64,000 nt of DNA from an uncultured Candidatus Melainabacteria bacterium (GTDB lineage Bacteria; Cyanobacteriota; Vampirovibrionia; Gastranaerophilales; Gastranaerophilaceae): assembly GCA_934728585.1 (NCBI GenBank), contig CAKVDZ010000004.1:62001-126000 (forward strand), written 5' to 3'. The notes below the pieces were generated by a model. That model did no database searches. It was not told where the DNA came from and saw nothing but the letters and a program-made list of their open reading frames with translations. Both the position numbers and the translations under genes were made by a program. Positions 1 through 8,049 of this stretch are shown piece by piece (within the stretch, counting starts at the first letter, position 1; every line of letters starts with the position of its first letter).

Positions 1-42
1 TCCGTCAATTAAAATTAAAGTCTTTTGCTGTTGATTTGCCAT
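1..42 (-). CDS. polA: DNA polymerase I, first 14 codons (partial)
   Basis: The minus strand opens with an ATG three bases past the clpX stop and reads MANQQQKTLILIDG before the window ends. A hydrophobic strand ending in LIDG close to the N-terminus is how the 5'-3' exonuclease domain of DNA polymerase I begins (family pattern LLLIDGHSLAYR); the Asp is an early metal-ligand position in that nuclease fold. It would be the last visible gene of the tig-clpP-clpX strand and is probably co-transcribed with clpX. Only 14 residues are visible, so a stand-alone 5'-3' exonuclease or an unrelated protein remains possible. Confidence 0.55.
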   Translation of the reverse strand, partial: MANQQQKTLILIDG

Positions 43-45
43 AAT

Positions 46-1365
46 TTATGCAATTTCTTCTTTTACTTTTTTATCTTTTTTGCTTGGAAGTTTAATCAAT
101 TCAGCCTTATTACGGTTGATAACCATATCTTTTGTAACTGTGAATTTTTTAATGTCTTCTTTTGTTGGAACATCATACATAACGTCTAACATAAGTTCTT
201 CAACGATAGAACGCAACGCACGAGCACCTGTTTTACGTTTTATAGCTTCTTTTGCAATTTCTTCAATAGCTTCTGGTTCAAATTCTAAATCAACACCGTC
301 CATTTTCAACAAGCATTGATATTGTTTGATAATAGCGTTCTTTGGTTCTGTTAAAATCATTTTCAATGTTTTTTCATCTAATTGATCAAGAACAGCAAAC
401 ACTGGAACACGTCCGATGAATTCTGGAATTAAACCAAATTTTAACAAATCTTCTGGTTGCAATTTTTTCAACATTTTTGATTCTTCAGCTTCTTTTTCAG
501 CCTTTGTTAAAGCTGGTTTTGAACCAAAACCTAAAGATGTTCCGTCATCAGAACGTCTTTCAATGATTTTATCTAAGCCAACAAAAGCACCACCAACGAT
601 AAACAAGATGTTGCTTGTATCAATTTGGATAAATTCTTGATGTGGGTGTTTTCTTCCGCCTTGAGGTGGAACATTTGCTACTGTACCCTCAATCATTTTC
701 AATAATGCTTGTTGTACACCCTCACCAGATACATCTCTTGTTATTGATGTGTTTTCTGATTTTCTTGCAATTTTATCAATTTCGTCGATGTAAATGATAC
801 CTGTTTCAGCTTTTTTAGCATCGAACTCCGCATTTTGGTAAAGTCTAAGCAAGATATTTTCTACATCATCACCTACATAACCAGCTTCTGTCAAGGTTGT
901 AGCATCTGCAACAGCAAATGGAACATCTAATAACTTAGCAAGTGTTTGAGCTAATAAAGTTTTACCACTACCAGTTGGTCCAACAAGCAAAATATTTGAT
1001 TTTTGGATTTCAACAGTATCCTTGTCTTTACCCTCCTCTTTGTTGTGGCGAAGACGTTTGTAGTGGTTGTATACAGAAACAGCAAGCACTTTTTTAGCAT
1101 CATCTTGTCCAACAATATGTTCGTCAAGATAAGCCTTAATTTCGTGTGGTTTTGGAATTGCTTTTTCTTTTGAAGAAGATCCTTTTTCTTTTGAAGCGCC
1201 TTCTTTTTCTTTACCCTCAAAGAATTCTTCATCTAAAATTTCATTACAAAGTTCCACACACTCATCACAAATGTAAACTTCTGGACCCGCAATAAGTTTC
1301 TTTACTTGGTCTTGGGTTTTTCCACAGAAAGAACATTTTAATCTGCTATCATCGTGCTTTGCCAT
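46..1365 (-). CDS. clpX: ATP-dependent Clp protease, unfoldase subunit ClpX
   Basis: ClpX is the AAA+ hexamer that unfolds tagged proteins and threads them into ClpP in the cytoplasm. The 439-residue length is normal. An N-terminal C4 zinc finger is visible (Cys11, Cys14, Cys33, Cys36), followed by Walker A GPTGSGKT, Walker B IIYIDEIDKIA and the sensor/arginine region LLKFGLIPEFIGRVPV. A Lys/Glu/Ser-rich linker separates the zinc finger from the AAA core. The start has a good AGGAGAAAATA ribosome site. It follows clpP by nine bases, so the two are one operon, with trigger factor upstream and a probable polA downstream. Confidence 0.97.
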   Translation of the reverse strand: MAKHDDSRLKCSFCGKTQDQVKKLIAGPEVYICDECVELCNEILDEEFFEGKEKEGASKEKGSSSKEKAIPKPHEIKAYLDEHIVGQDDAKKVLAVSVYNHYKRLRHNKEEGKDKDTVEIQKSNILLVGPTGSGKTLLAQTLAKLLDVPFAVADATTLTEAGYVGDDVENILLRLYQNAEFDAKKAETGIIYIDEIDKIARKSENTSITRDVSGEGVQQALLKMIEGTVANVPPQGGRKHPHQEFIQIDTSNILFIVGGAFVGLDKIIERRSDDGTSLGFGSKPALTKAEKEAEESKMLKKLQPEDLLKFGLIPEFIGRVPVFAVLDQLDEKTLKMILTEPKNAIIKQYQCLLKMDGVDLEFEPEAIEEIAKEAIKRKTGARALRSIVEELMLDVMYDVPTKEDIKKFTVTKDMVINRNKAELIKLPSKKDKKVKEEIA

Positions 1366-1374
1366 TATTTTCTC

Positions 1375-1965
1375 CTATTGTATAGCATCTCTAGATACAA
1401 CTTTATCAATCATACCATATTCCAAAGCTTCTGCTGGAGTCATGATATAGTCACGGTCTGTATCTTTTTCAATTTTCTTAATTGATTGACCAGTGTTTGA
1501 AGCCAAAATTTCGTTTAATGATTTTTTAATTCTGATGATTTCAGCTGCTTGAATTTCGATATCTGTAGCTTGACCTTGAGCGCCACCTAAAGGTTGGTGG
1601 ATTAATACTCTTGAGTGAGGTAAAGCCATACGTTTACCTTTTGTACCTGATGATAACAAGAATGCGCCCATTGAAGCAGCTTGACCTAAACAAATTGTAG
1701 AAACATCTGCTCTAATGTGTTGCATTGTATCATAAATAGCGAAACCTGCTGTTACTGAACCTCCAGGACTGTTGATGTATAACATAATATCTTTTTCTGG
1801 ATTTTCACTGTCTAATAACAATAATTGTGCAACAACTAAATTTGCAACCATATCATCAATTTGAGTGCCTAAAAAGATGATTCTTTCTCTTAACAATCTT
1901 GAAAAGATGTCGAATGAACGTTCACCTCTGCTTGATTGTTCAATTACTACAGGTACAAAACTCAT
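1375..1965 (-). CDS. clpP: ATP-dependent Clp protease proteolytic subunit ClpP
   Basis: ClpP forms the tetradecameric serine-protease chamber that works with ClpX. The protein is 196 residues, the normal size. The catalytic triad is readable as Ser98 (GQAASMGAF), His123 (RVLIHQPLGG) and Asp172 (DRDYIMTP). A ribosome site GAGAAAGGAAA precedes the ATG. It lies 140 bases downstream of tig and 9 bases upstream of clpX on the same strand, the classical tig-clpP-clpX order. Nothing in the sequence suggests an inactive cyanobacterial ClpR paralogue, because the triad is intact. Confidence 0.97.
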   Translation of the reverse strand: MSFVPVVIEQSSRGERSFDIFSRLLRERIIFLGTQIDDMVANLVVAQLLLLDSENPEKDIMLYINSPGGSVTAGFAIYDTMQHIRADVSTICLGQAASMGAFLLSSGTKGKRMALPHSRVLIHQPLGGAQGQATDIEIQAAEIIRIKKSLNEILASNTGQSIKKIEKDTDRDYIMTPAEALEYGMIDKVVSRDAIQ

Positions 1966-2105
1966 TTTTTAAATTTCCTTTCTCTATATTATAATTTATA
2001 TTTATTTTTTAGTCGAATGATATTATCTTTTAAGATTTTAATACAATAAGCGTATTTATTATTAGATTTTACGTCTTAACCCTCATTGACTTATAATCTT
2101 TTCAA

Positions 2106-3434
2106 CTATTCTGCTTTTTTAGATTTTTTCTTATCAGCTTTTGGAGCTACCATGTTGAATTTATTGTTTTCAACAAGGAAGTTTGTAATTTTTTCGCTAA
2201 TAATTTGTTGTGAAACCGCACTCAACATTGTTGGGTTCATAGCTAATTGTTTCATAACTTCTGTTTTATCTAAGCCGTATGCATTTTGCATTTCTGCAAC
2301 TTTTGATTGCATATCGTTAGCGTTCATATCAATTTTTTCTGTTTTTGCAATTTTGTCGATAACTAAAGTGTTTTTAATTCTCTTTAATGCATCTTCTTCA
2401 ACAGTTTTAAGGATTGAATCTTCGCCTTGTTGTTCAACAGCTTGTTCGTATGTAAAGCCTTGTTGAGCTAAACGTTCTTTGTATTCGTTCAACAATAAGC
2501 CTTTTTCACGTTCAATCATTGATGGCTGAACATCAATTTCTACGCTATCAAGAATTTTGTCAAAAATTGCCAATTCACAAGCACGTTTGTCACGAGCTTC
2601 TTTATCTTTTTGTAAGAAATCTTTGATATCTTGTTGTAAAGCTTCAACTGAATCAAAACCTACTTTTTTAGCAAATTCTTCATTTAATTCAGGTTTAACT
2701 TTTTCTTTAATTTCGTGGATTTTGATTTTGAACATTGCAGGTGCACCAGCAAGTTTTGCTTCGTGGTAAGTTTCTGGGAAAGTTACATTGATATCAAATT
2801 CTTCACCAGTGCTGTGTCCAACTAATTGCTCAGCAAATCCAGGAATAAAGCGAGAGTGAGCTAAATCCAATGTGTAATTTTTGCCGTCACCGTGTTCAAT
2901 TTTTTCGCCGTTTGAGAAACCTTCAAAGTCGAATTTTACTAAATCATCTTCTTTTGCAGGTCTATCAACAACCACTTTGTATGAAACAGCTCTGTCAAGC
3001 ATATTTTGTAATGATTTATCGTATGCATCATCAGGAATTACATATTCTTCAACATCTACTGTCAAACCTTTGTAATCTTTCAATTCAAATTGAGGTCTAA
3101 CTTCAACAGTTGCAACAACTTTCAAGTCTTCACCAACTTTAAAATCATAAGAGTCAACTGTCGGTTGAGAAATAACATCTAAATCATTTTCTTTAATTGC
3201 TTGTTGGAAAACTTTTGGTAATAAAGTTTCTAAAGCTTCATATTTAATTCTTTCAGCGCCTACGTGTTGTTCTACAACATTTCTAGGAGCTTTACCACGT
3301 CTAAAACCTGGAATGTTTACATGTTGTGAAATTCTTTGAGATGCTCTGTTGTACGCTTCTACTGCGTCTTTTGCAGGAAACTCAATATTCATTTTTACTA
3401 CGTTGTGTTCTTGTTTTTCTAATTCTATTTTCAT
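2106..3434 (-). CDS. tig: Trigger factor (ribosome-associated chaperone, PPIase)
   Basis: Trigger factor binds the ribosome exit tunnel and folds nascent chains. The ribosome-binding signature GFRRGKAPRNVVEQHVG is intact near residue 44. An FKBP-like domain follows (around residues 155-240, with VKFDFEGFSNGEKIEHGDG), then the helical arm/body domain to a Lys-rich tail. The open frame extends 23 codons further upstream, but the ATG at 3434 has a clear AAGGAAG ribosome site and gives the expected MKIELEKQEHN start and 442 residues. hydE is divergent, about 100 bases away; a TATAAT with a TTTACA-like -35 sits in that gap on this strand. Confidence 0.95.
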   Translation of the reverse strand: MKIELEKQEHNVVKMNIEFPAKDAVEAYNRASQRISQHVNIPGFRRGKAPRNVVEQHVGAERIKYEALETLLPKVFQQAIKENDLDVISQPTVDSYDFKVGEDLKVVATVEVRPQFELKDYKGLTVDVEEYVIPDDAYDKSLQNMLDRAVSYKVVVDRPAKEDDLVKFDFEGFSNGEKIEHGDGKNYTLDLAHSRFIPGFAEQLVGHSTGEEFDINVTFPETYHEAKLAGAPAMFKIKIHEIKEKVKPELNEEFAKKVGFDSVEALQQDIKDFLQKDKEARDKRACELAIFDKILDSVEIDVQPSMIEREKGLLLNEYKERLAQQGFTYEQAVEQQGEDSILKTVEEDALKRIKNTLVIDKIAKTEKIDMNANDMQSKVAEMQNAYGLDKTEVMKQLAMNPTMLSAVSQQIISEKITNFLVENNKFNMVAPKADKKKSKKAE

Positions 3435-3535
3435 TTCTTTCTTCCTTGTACTATTACTGATAAAATTATACCAAGAAAAGATTGCTTGTAAAGTTGTTAA
3501 CAATCCGTGGTAAAATATATTTTGGGTAGACTTTT

Positions 3536-4561
3536 ATGAAAAAAAATATAAATCAAGCAGTAAACACGCATACACTCTCAAAAAGCGAAATAATTGATAT
3601 TTTAAAGGATAATTCAATTAATGAATATCTTTTTGAAAAAGCCAACGAAGTTCGAGAAAAATATGTTGGCAACGATGTACATTTGAGAGGTTTAATTGAA
3701 TTTTCAAATATCTGCAAATGCTCTTGCAAATATTGCGGACTTAGAAAAGATAATCTAAAATTAGAAAGATTTAGACTTTCACCAGAAGAAATCGTTGATT
3801 TTGCAAAAAAAGCAAGCGAATATGGCTACAAAACAGTAGTTCTTCAATCTGGGGAAGACGTTCACTTTAAAACAGAAATTTTGACAGAAATTTTAAAGAA
3901 AATAAAAAGTTTTGACCTTGCTATCACATTAAGCATTGGTGAAAAATCTTTTGAAGAATATCAAGCCTACAAAGAAGCTGGCGCAGATAGATATCTTTTA
4001 AGAATAGAAACAACCGACAAAGAACTCTATAAACAAATGCACCCAAATATGAGTTTTGAAAATCGAGTTCGTTGTTTAAAAGATTTAAAAAGTTTAGGGT
4101 ACGAAGTTGGAAGTGGTTGTCTTGTCGGACTTCCTAATCAAACTATTGAGTCTTTGGCAAATGATATCCTATTTTTCAAAGAAATTGATGCTGATATGAT
4201 TGGAATTGGTCCTTTTATTCCAAACCCTAACACACCCTTGCACGACGCAAGCGGAGGAAGTTTTGAACTTGCACTAAAAGTTATGGCGCTAACACGCTTA
4301 CTTCTTCCTAGCATAAATATCCCAGCTACAACTGCGATGGAAACACTAAATCCAAACGGCAGAATCATTGCACTACAATCTGGCGCAAATGTCGTAATGC
4401 CAAATGTTACAGAGGGGGATTATCGCAGAAAATATGAAATTTACCCAGGAAAAATATGTATAAATGACACCCCTGCCCACTGCAGAGGATGCATTAGCGC
4501 AAAAATCAAAGCTATTGGACGAAATATCTCAACAGATTATGGATTTCATAAAAAAGCATAA
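3536..4561 (+). CDS. hydE: [FeFe]-hydrogenase maturase HydE (radical SAM)
   Basis: HydE is a radical SAM enzyme that acts with HydF and HydG in building the di-iron subcluster of [FeFe]-hydrogenase. The CxxxCxxC cluster motif is Cys60-Cys64-Cys67 (FSNICKCSCKYCG). Family features include GSGCLVGLPNQT and IGPFIPNPNTPL near residues 190-235. Cysteines near the end (HCRGC) resemble the optional second cluster of HydE. The 341 residues match HydE rather than biotin synthase or PylB, although those relatives share the fold. No hydrogenase, hydF or hydG is in the window. The start has only a weak GGGTAG ribosome site. A strong terminator follows directly. Confidence 0.85.
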   Translation: MKKNINQAVNTHTLSKSEIIDILKDNSINEYLFEKANEVREKYVGNDVHLRGLIEFSNICKCSCKYCGLRKDNLKLERFRLSPEEIVDFAKKASEYGYKTVVLQSGEDVHFKTEILTEILKKIKSFDLAITLSIGEKSFEEYQAYKEAGADRYLLRIETTDKELYKQMHPNMSFENRVRCLKDLKSLGYEVGSGCLVGLPNQTIESLANDILFFKEIDADMIGIGPFIPNPNTPLHDASGGSFELALKVMALTRLLLPSINIPATTAMETLNPNGRIIALQSGANVVMPNVTEGDYRRKYEIYPGKICINDTPAHCRGCISAKIKAIGRNISTDYGFHKKA

Positions 4562-4572
4562 AAAAGCACAAT

Positions 4573-4610
4573 AAAAAAGGCGGTTGCTTTTAGCAACCGC
4601 CTTTTTTATA
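4573..4610. terminator. Bidirectional intrinsic terminator after hydE
   Basis: A 12-13 bp stem (AAGGCGGTTGCT paired with AGCAACCGCCTT) is flanked by an A-run on the left and a T-run on the right. It can stop hydE from the left and the 4618-4941 gene from the right. Confidence 0.9.
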
Positions 4611-4617
4611 AAATCTA

Positions 4618-4941
4618 TTAGTAAGAACAAGATGATTTAACGTTACTATCAAATTGTTGCTGACATGATGCAAATTCAGTATTAATCATCTTCAACTGAG
4701 ATTGGTATTGAAGCATTTGTTGGTCTAATTTCTTTTCTAACAAATGTAATCTTTCTTTTCTTGCATTCAATTGTTTCAAAACAGGGCTATCTGCACTTAA
4801 ATCAGTACCCGCATTAACTAATTGAGCTTCTTGTGATGCCAAATCTGTTTTTGCTTGAGAAACAAGTTGTATCTTGTATTCCAAATCCAATCTTTGTGAA
4901 TTTAGAGCAAACATTCTTGCTGAAGCTGTTAATAAACCCAT
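4618..4941 (-). CDS. Small protein with shared N-terminal module (MG..AR..L..EY..Q)
   Basis: I do not recognise a named family. The first 41 residues align without gaps to the two large proteins at 6514-7929 and 13528-14877: Met1-Gly2, Ala8-Arg9, Leu13, Glu21-Tyr22, Gln25, Gln29-Ala30, Thr32, Leu34 and Gln37 are identical. The rest (about residues 40-107) is predicted helical coiled coil rich in Gln, Lys and Leu, ending in two Cys (CQQQ and SSCSY). There is no Sec signal peptide or membrane segment. AAGGAA precedes the ATG. It is the last gene of a minus-strand run, 15 bases after 4957-5232. The shared module suggests a common partner or export route, which is inference. Confidence 0.8.
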   Translation of the reverse strand: MGLLTASARMFALNSQRLDLEYKIQLVSQAKTDLASQEAQLVNAGTDLSADSPVLKQLNARKERLHLLEKKLDQQMLQYQSQLKMINTEFASCQQQFDSNVKSSCSY

Positions 4942-4956
4942 TTTTTTATTCCTTTT

Positions 4957-5232
4957 TTATCTGGTTTCGTTTAAATTCTTACCTTTTAAGAAGTTATGTT
5001 GATTATTTTCTGCGATTAATGCTTCCATTTTGTTGAATTGATACTTATGATAATTCAATCTATATTCAGCCATTTTTAGCTTTTTACGAATAGTCAACGC
5101 ATCTTTAATGCCTGCAACTATGTCATCTGCCATCGCTTTTATAGGATTTTTCTTTACGAAATAATTCCTTGTATATGCGAAGAAGTTCATTAATCTTTTG
5201 AAGTTAGTCTGTAAAGCTTCTGATTGGAACAT
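4957..5232 (-). CDS. Hypothetical basic helical protein, 91 residues
   Basis: No family is recognised. The protein is Lys/Asn/Tyr-rich with a predicted helical central part (residues 35-75) and no clear membrane segment or signal peptide. The start is supported by a strong AAAGGAGAAC ribosome site. It is 15 bases upstream of the module protein 4618-4941 and probably co-transcribed with it. Its own promoter region (5233-5336) contains several ACATG repeats. Position beside a module gene suggests a role in the same process, for example as an accessory or chaperone, but nothing in the residues shows that. Confidence 0.75.
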   Translation of the reverse strand: MFQSEALQTNFKRLMNFFAYTRNYFVKKNPIKAMADDIVAGIKDALTIRKKLKMAEYRLNYHKYQFNKMEALIAENNQHNFLKGKNLNETR

Positions 5233-5315
5233 ATAGTTCTCCTTTTGTTAAACTTTATAGATTGACCTTCACATATTTAAAAACATGTTATAACCTTTTA
5301 TTGCCTATTTTTTAG

Positions 5316-5330
5316 CATGTTTGTAACATG
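5316..5330. promoter_or_regulatory. ACATG inverted repeat upstream of 4957-5232
   Basis: CATGTT-TGT-AACATG is a perfect 6+3+6 inverted repeat. Further ACATG copies lie at 5283-5288 and just right of it at 5338-5342. It sits about 85-100 bases upstream of the 4957-5232 start and is a candidate operator. A related ACATGTATA motif occurs upstream of the gene at 8246. Confidence 0.3.
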
Positions 5331-5336
5331 TCTTAA

Positions 5337-5558
5337 TCATGTTGTACAGTCTATCTTATCACCTGTGATACTCAAGAAAACGATTTTTCTCTCCATATCC
5401 GTATATGTTATCGGCATAGATTTTTTAAACTTTAGACCAGATGGGATTTTTTTATACAAATTGTAATAAAAATTTACAATATGAGCTAAAGTCCTTATAA
5501 ATATATTATTTATAAAGACTTTGTAAATTATCATTCTTAAATATGTACGTGTTTCCAT
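5337..5558 (-). CDS. Doubtful small ORF, 73 residues
   Basis: An open frame of 73 codons begins seven bases after the stop of 5566-6417. It is rich in Ile, Tyr and Lys, has no recognised motif, and lacks a ribosome site upstream of its ATG. The second half (IPSGLKFKKSMPITYTDMER) has protein-like composition, so it could be a real small gene or the remnant of a larger one. Without it the stretch 5233-5565 holds only candidate regulatory repeats. Confidence 0.3.
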   Translation of the reverse strand: METRTYLRMIIYKVFINNIFIRTLAHIVNFYYNLYKKIPSGLKFKKSMPITYTDMERKIVFLSITGDKIDCTT

Positions 5559-5565
5559 AATTTAA

Positions 5566-6417
5566 CTATAAGTTTTGGATTGCTTTTGAATCAGAATCCA
5601 TACCTTCTTTTAACATTTTTCTAACAATTTCACCTTGTGTATCTAACATTTTGCAAACTGTTTCAATGTTTCTTACTTTATTTGAAAGGATTGTATCAGC
5701 ATTTGACAAAATGTTTGAAGATACATTTTGATAAGCAGCTAACGCTGCTGAAGAAGTACCTTGCATCAAGTTACCCATTACAATTGCAGGCAAACCATAT
5801 TCACCCAAATATGGAGCTGCAGCTGTCATAATACCGCCCCAACCTGAAATAAGACCAGCAACAGGCATTACAACGTTTTGCAAACCAATACCATAACCAT
5901 TTGCAGTACCAACACCGTAAGCTGTTGCACTGGCAATATCAGCAATACCACCTAAAGCAGATGCTCCACCAGTCACAACGCCTCCAGATGTTCCTAATCC
6001 AGATAGTAAACCGTCTGTAATCGAAGCCGCGCCACCTGTAGCAAAGCCACTTAATGACAAACCTGCAGCACCACTTGGAAAACCTGAATAATTACCCAAA
6101 TTACCAATACCAAAAGCTGAAGTTGTACCATTAACTTGAGCTGTTGAACCTGTAATAGGTGACCAGTAAGAAGTACCAGGAATATTGAATGACTGAGTAC
6201 CACCCAATGTTGTCATAAATGATGATGGTGCAAACAAACTTGCCAATTTATATAACGCACCGCCAGCAAGTTCAAAACCTGTACCAGAACTTGCAGAACC
6301 AGATACGGTCAAATCTCTCAAGCGGTCGTATGTTTCATACAACTGTACTTTTGCATCGCCTGATGCTGACCCGAATTTGTTAGCTATTACCAATAAACTA
6401 TCATTTTTGTATGACAT
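5566..6417 (-). CDS. Gly/Ala/Ser-rich hypothetical protein, 283 residues
   Basis: No family is recognised. The first 40 residues are ordinary and helical. Residues about 45-205 are very rich in Gly, Ala and Ser, with a hydrophobic glycine-rich stretch (VVMPVAGLISGWGGIM, then YLGEYGLPAIVMG) that could be one or two membrane-inserting helices. The last 70 residues are amphipathic helix (NILSNADTILSNKVRN). There is no Sec signal. A hydrophobic centre between amphipathic ends recalls translocator or pore-forming proteins, but that is only a resemblance. GAGGATAAATT precedes the ATG. It follows the module protein 6514-7929, separated by a structured spacer (6439-6500), and is probably in the same transcript. 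Confidence 0.8.
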   Translation of the reverse strand: MSYKNDSLLVIANKFGSASGDAKVQLYETYDRLRDLTVSGSASSGTGFELAGGALYKLASLFAPSSFMTTLGGTQSFNIPGTSYWSPITGSTAQVNGTTSAFGIGNLGNYSGFPSGAAGLSLSGFATGGAASITDGLLSGLGTSGGVVTGGASALGGIADIASATAYGVGTANGYGIGLQNVVMPVAGLISGWGGIMTAAAPYLGEYGLPAIVMGNLMQGTSSAALAAYQNVSSNILSNADTILSNKVRNIETVCKMLDTQGEIVRKMLKEGMDSDSKAIQNL

Positions 6418-6438
6418 AATTTATCCTCGTAATCTTGT

Positions 6439-6500
6439 GCGTTACATACTCTACTATCCGTCTTAGAAGTGCGCTTAATGTAACGCCACGCACTTCTAAG
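6439..6500 (-). promoter_or_regulatory. Interleaved inverted repeats (possible RNA pseudoknot) in an intergenic leader
   Basis: Two perfect inverted repeats interlock. GCGTTACAT at 6439-6447 pairs with ATGTAACGC at 6478-6486 (9 bp). CTTAGAAGTGCG at 6462-6473 pairs with CGCACTTCTAAG at 6489-6500 (12 bp). The order A-B-A'-B' is that of an H-type pseudoknot or of two mutually exclusive hairpins. No T-run follows on the minus strand, so a simple terminator is unlikely. It lies between the stop of 6514-7929 and the ribosome site of 5566-6417. Confidence 0.5.
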
Positions 6501-6513
6501 CAGTTTATACATT

Positions 6514-7929
6514 CTATGATGAGAATGTTTTGAATGTTGATTCAACGTTCTTAGAAATAATACCTTTAACGGCTTCCATTTCTGTTGAAAGGGCTTTTTG
6601 CTCAGTTTCTAACTGTTTCAATCTCAATTCAAGAGTTCTATCTTGTTCTTGAATAATTGATGTTTTCGCGTTGATATCTGACATAGCTTTTTCGTATTGA
6701 GTTACGTCATAGTTATATTGATTCATCGCGTCATTATATGATTTTTCATCTGTAACTTCTTCAGATTTAACTTCAAAAGTTTCGCTCATATTTGACAATT
6801 TGATTGATGAAAATCTTCCTGAACCAGATGCGTCATCTAAGATTGCGTAATCTTTTTCTTCAATACGTTGAGAAATTGTTGACGCATAGTATTGATTTAA
6901 GGATTTTTGATAATCAATGTCTGATGAAATTTGGAATCTATCGTCTTTGTGTGTTGTGTCATGAGCACTGTCAATTGAAGCTTGAATATCTTCTTGTCTT
7001 GCGAAGCACATTTTACCATTTTTTGTATAAACCCAAGTTTTAGCAGGGTCAAAAGTTACTTCATCTTTAAAATCTTGTTGAATTTGTGCAAATGCAGCAG
7101 CTTGTTCAGCGTCATTTGGATCATATAATTCAGCTTTTGAGTTACCAATCATATAATAATCCAAAACATCTTGAGTTATTGTTTCTTGTTCTGTGTAATT
7201 ACCTGCTGGATTGATATAGTTGTTTGCAACATCTGTATCCGTATCAGCAGTCATGGTTGTATCATCATAAAGGTCTGTTGTGAATTTTGTAATTGCGTTA
7301 CCGTCAGCGTCATAACCTGTGTACATATACAAATTACCAGTAAATGCAGCACCATTATTTGCATGTGCGTAAGCTTCTGCATAAGCTTTATATTCATCTG
7401 AATCAGTATCTAATGGTGTTGTTGAATAATCGCTATCTACGTAATTACCATCTTTATCTTTAATTTGTAGTTTGCCTGTGCCTGAATCCCATCTGAACGT
7501 ATCATTTGCAGAAGCTTCTACAGTTGTACCAGTTTTTGGAACATCAACAGTTTTTGTTTCTTTTTTTGTAATAGCTTGTGCTTGAGGGTTAGTATTTTTA
7601 GCTTGAATACCCTTAAATGTATCTTGGTTATAGTAGTAAGTAACTTGAGCGTTATATTTTACGCCAGTTTTTGGATCTGTGTGATCAACAGATTGAACTG
7701 TTGAGATTGTGTAATCGTTATAACCGTCGCTGAATGAGTATTGAACAGTTGTAAAATCAGTTGTTTTTGGAACTGTCGGAATTGACAGTGTTAACATCTG
7801 ATTCCATAATGTTGCAGACTGGTTACCTAACGCTGTACGCGCTTGGTTAATCTGTTGTCCTTCATATTCTACGTTTGTTTTTCTTGCGGTAAGACCTAAA
7901 TATCTTGCCTGTGATGCTGCCATACCCAT
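6514..7929 (-). CDS. Large protein with conserved terminal helices and variable centre (paralogue A)
   Basis: No named family is recognised. The protein has 471 residues and no Sec signal. Residues 1-41 form the module shared with 4618-4941 and 13528-14877. Residues 1-115 and about 290-471 align well with the 13528 protein (YSFSDGYNDY, VYTKNGKMCFA, DINAKTSIIQ, QDRTLELRLKQL), while about 115-270 diverge and are rich in Asp, Thr and Tyr. The last 55 residues are a strong coiled coil ending KTFSS. Conserved helical ends around a variable middle resemble flagellar axial proteins in layout, not in sequence. TAGGAGAATCC precedes the ATG. Upstream lie a candidate promoter, a 20-bp palindrome and an RpaB-type site. 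Confidence 0.85.
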   Translation of the reverse strand: MGMAASQARYLGLTARKTNVEYEGQQINQARTALGNQSATLWNQMLTLSIPTVPKTTDFTTVQYSFSDGYNDYTISTVQSVDHTDPKTGVKYNAQVTYYYNQDTFKGIQAKNTNPQAQAITKKETKTVDVPKTGTTVEASANDTFRWDSGTGKLQIKDKDGNYVDSDYSTTPLDTDSDEYKAYAEAYAHANNGAAFTGNLYMYTGYDADGNAITKFTTDLYDDTTMTADTDTDVANNYINPAGNYTEQETITQDVLDYYMIGNSKAELYDPNDAEQAAAFAQIQQDFKDEVTFDPAKTWVYTKNGKMCFARQEDIQASIDSAHDTTHKDDRFQISSDIDYQKSLNQYYASTISQRIEEKDYAILDDASGSGRFSSIKLSNMSETFEVKSEEVTDEKSYNDAMNQYNYDVTQYEKAMSDINAKTSIIQEQDRTLELRLKQLETEQKALSTEMEAVKGIISKNVESTFKTFSS

Positions 7930-7994
7930 AAGCGGATTCTCCTATCTTTTCTATATGTACTAGTGCTTTTCTTTCGTTAGTTACTCTCTTTTTC

Positions 7995-8022
7995 TTCTTA
8001 ATGACCTTTGGCTAAAAGTCAA
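7995..8022 (-). promoter_or_regulatory. Candidate promoter of 6514-7929
   Basis: On the minus strand TTGACT (8017-8022) is followed after 16 bases by TAAGAA (7995-8000). The -10 is weak, consistent with an activated promoter. The gap 7930-8245 otherwise holds the operators and the divergent promoter listed separately. Confidence 0.4.
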
Positions 8023-8041
8023 TAATAATCATGATTATTAT
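8022..8041. promoter_or_regulatory. Perfect 20-bp palindrome, candidate Fur-family operator
   Basis: ATAATAATCATGATTATTAT is its own reverse complement. It touches the candidate -35 of the minus-strand promoter of 6514-7929. Its AT-rich body around a central CATG resembles Fur/PerR-type boxes (family pattern TGATAATCATTATCA), but the match is partial. Confidence 0.45.
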
Positions 8042-8049
8042 ACGGTATG

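Noticed and set aside
3435..3503. Upstream extension of trigger factor
   Set aside because: The extra 23 codons precede the ribosome site and do not fit the family N-terminus.
5337..5558. PilZ or other known domain in the 73-residue frame
   Set aside because: I looked for an RxxxR/DxSxxG pattern and did not find it; listed only as a doubtful ORF.
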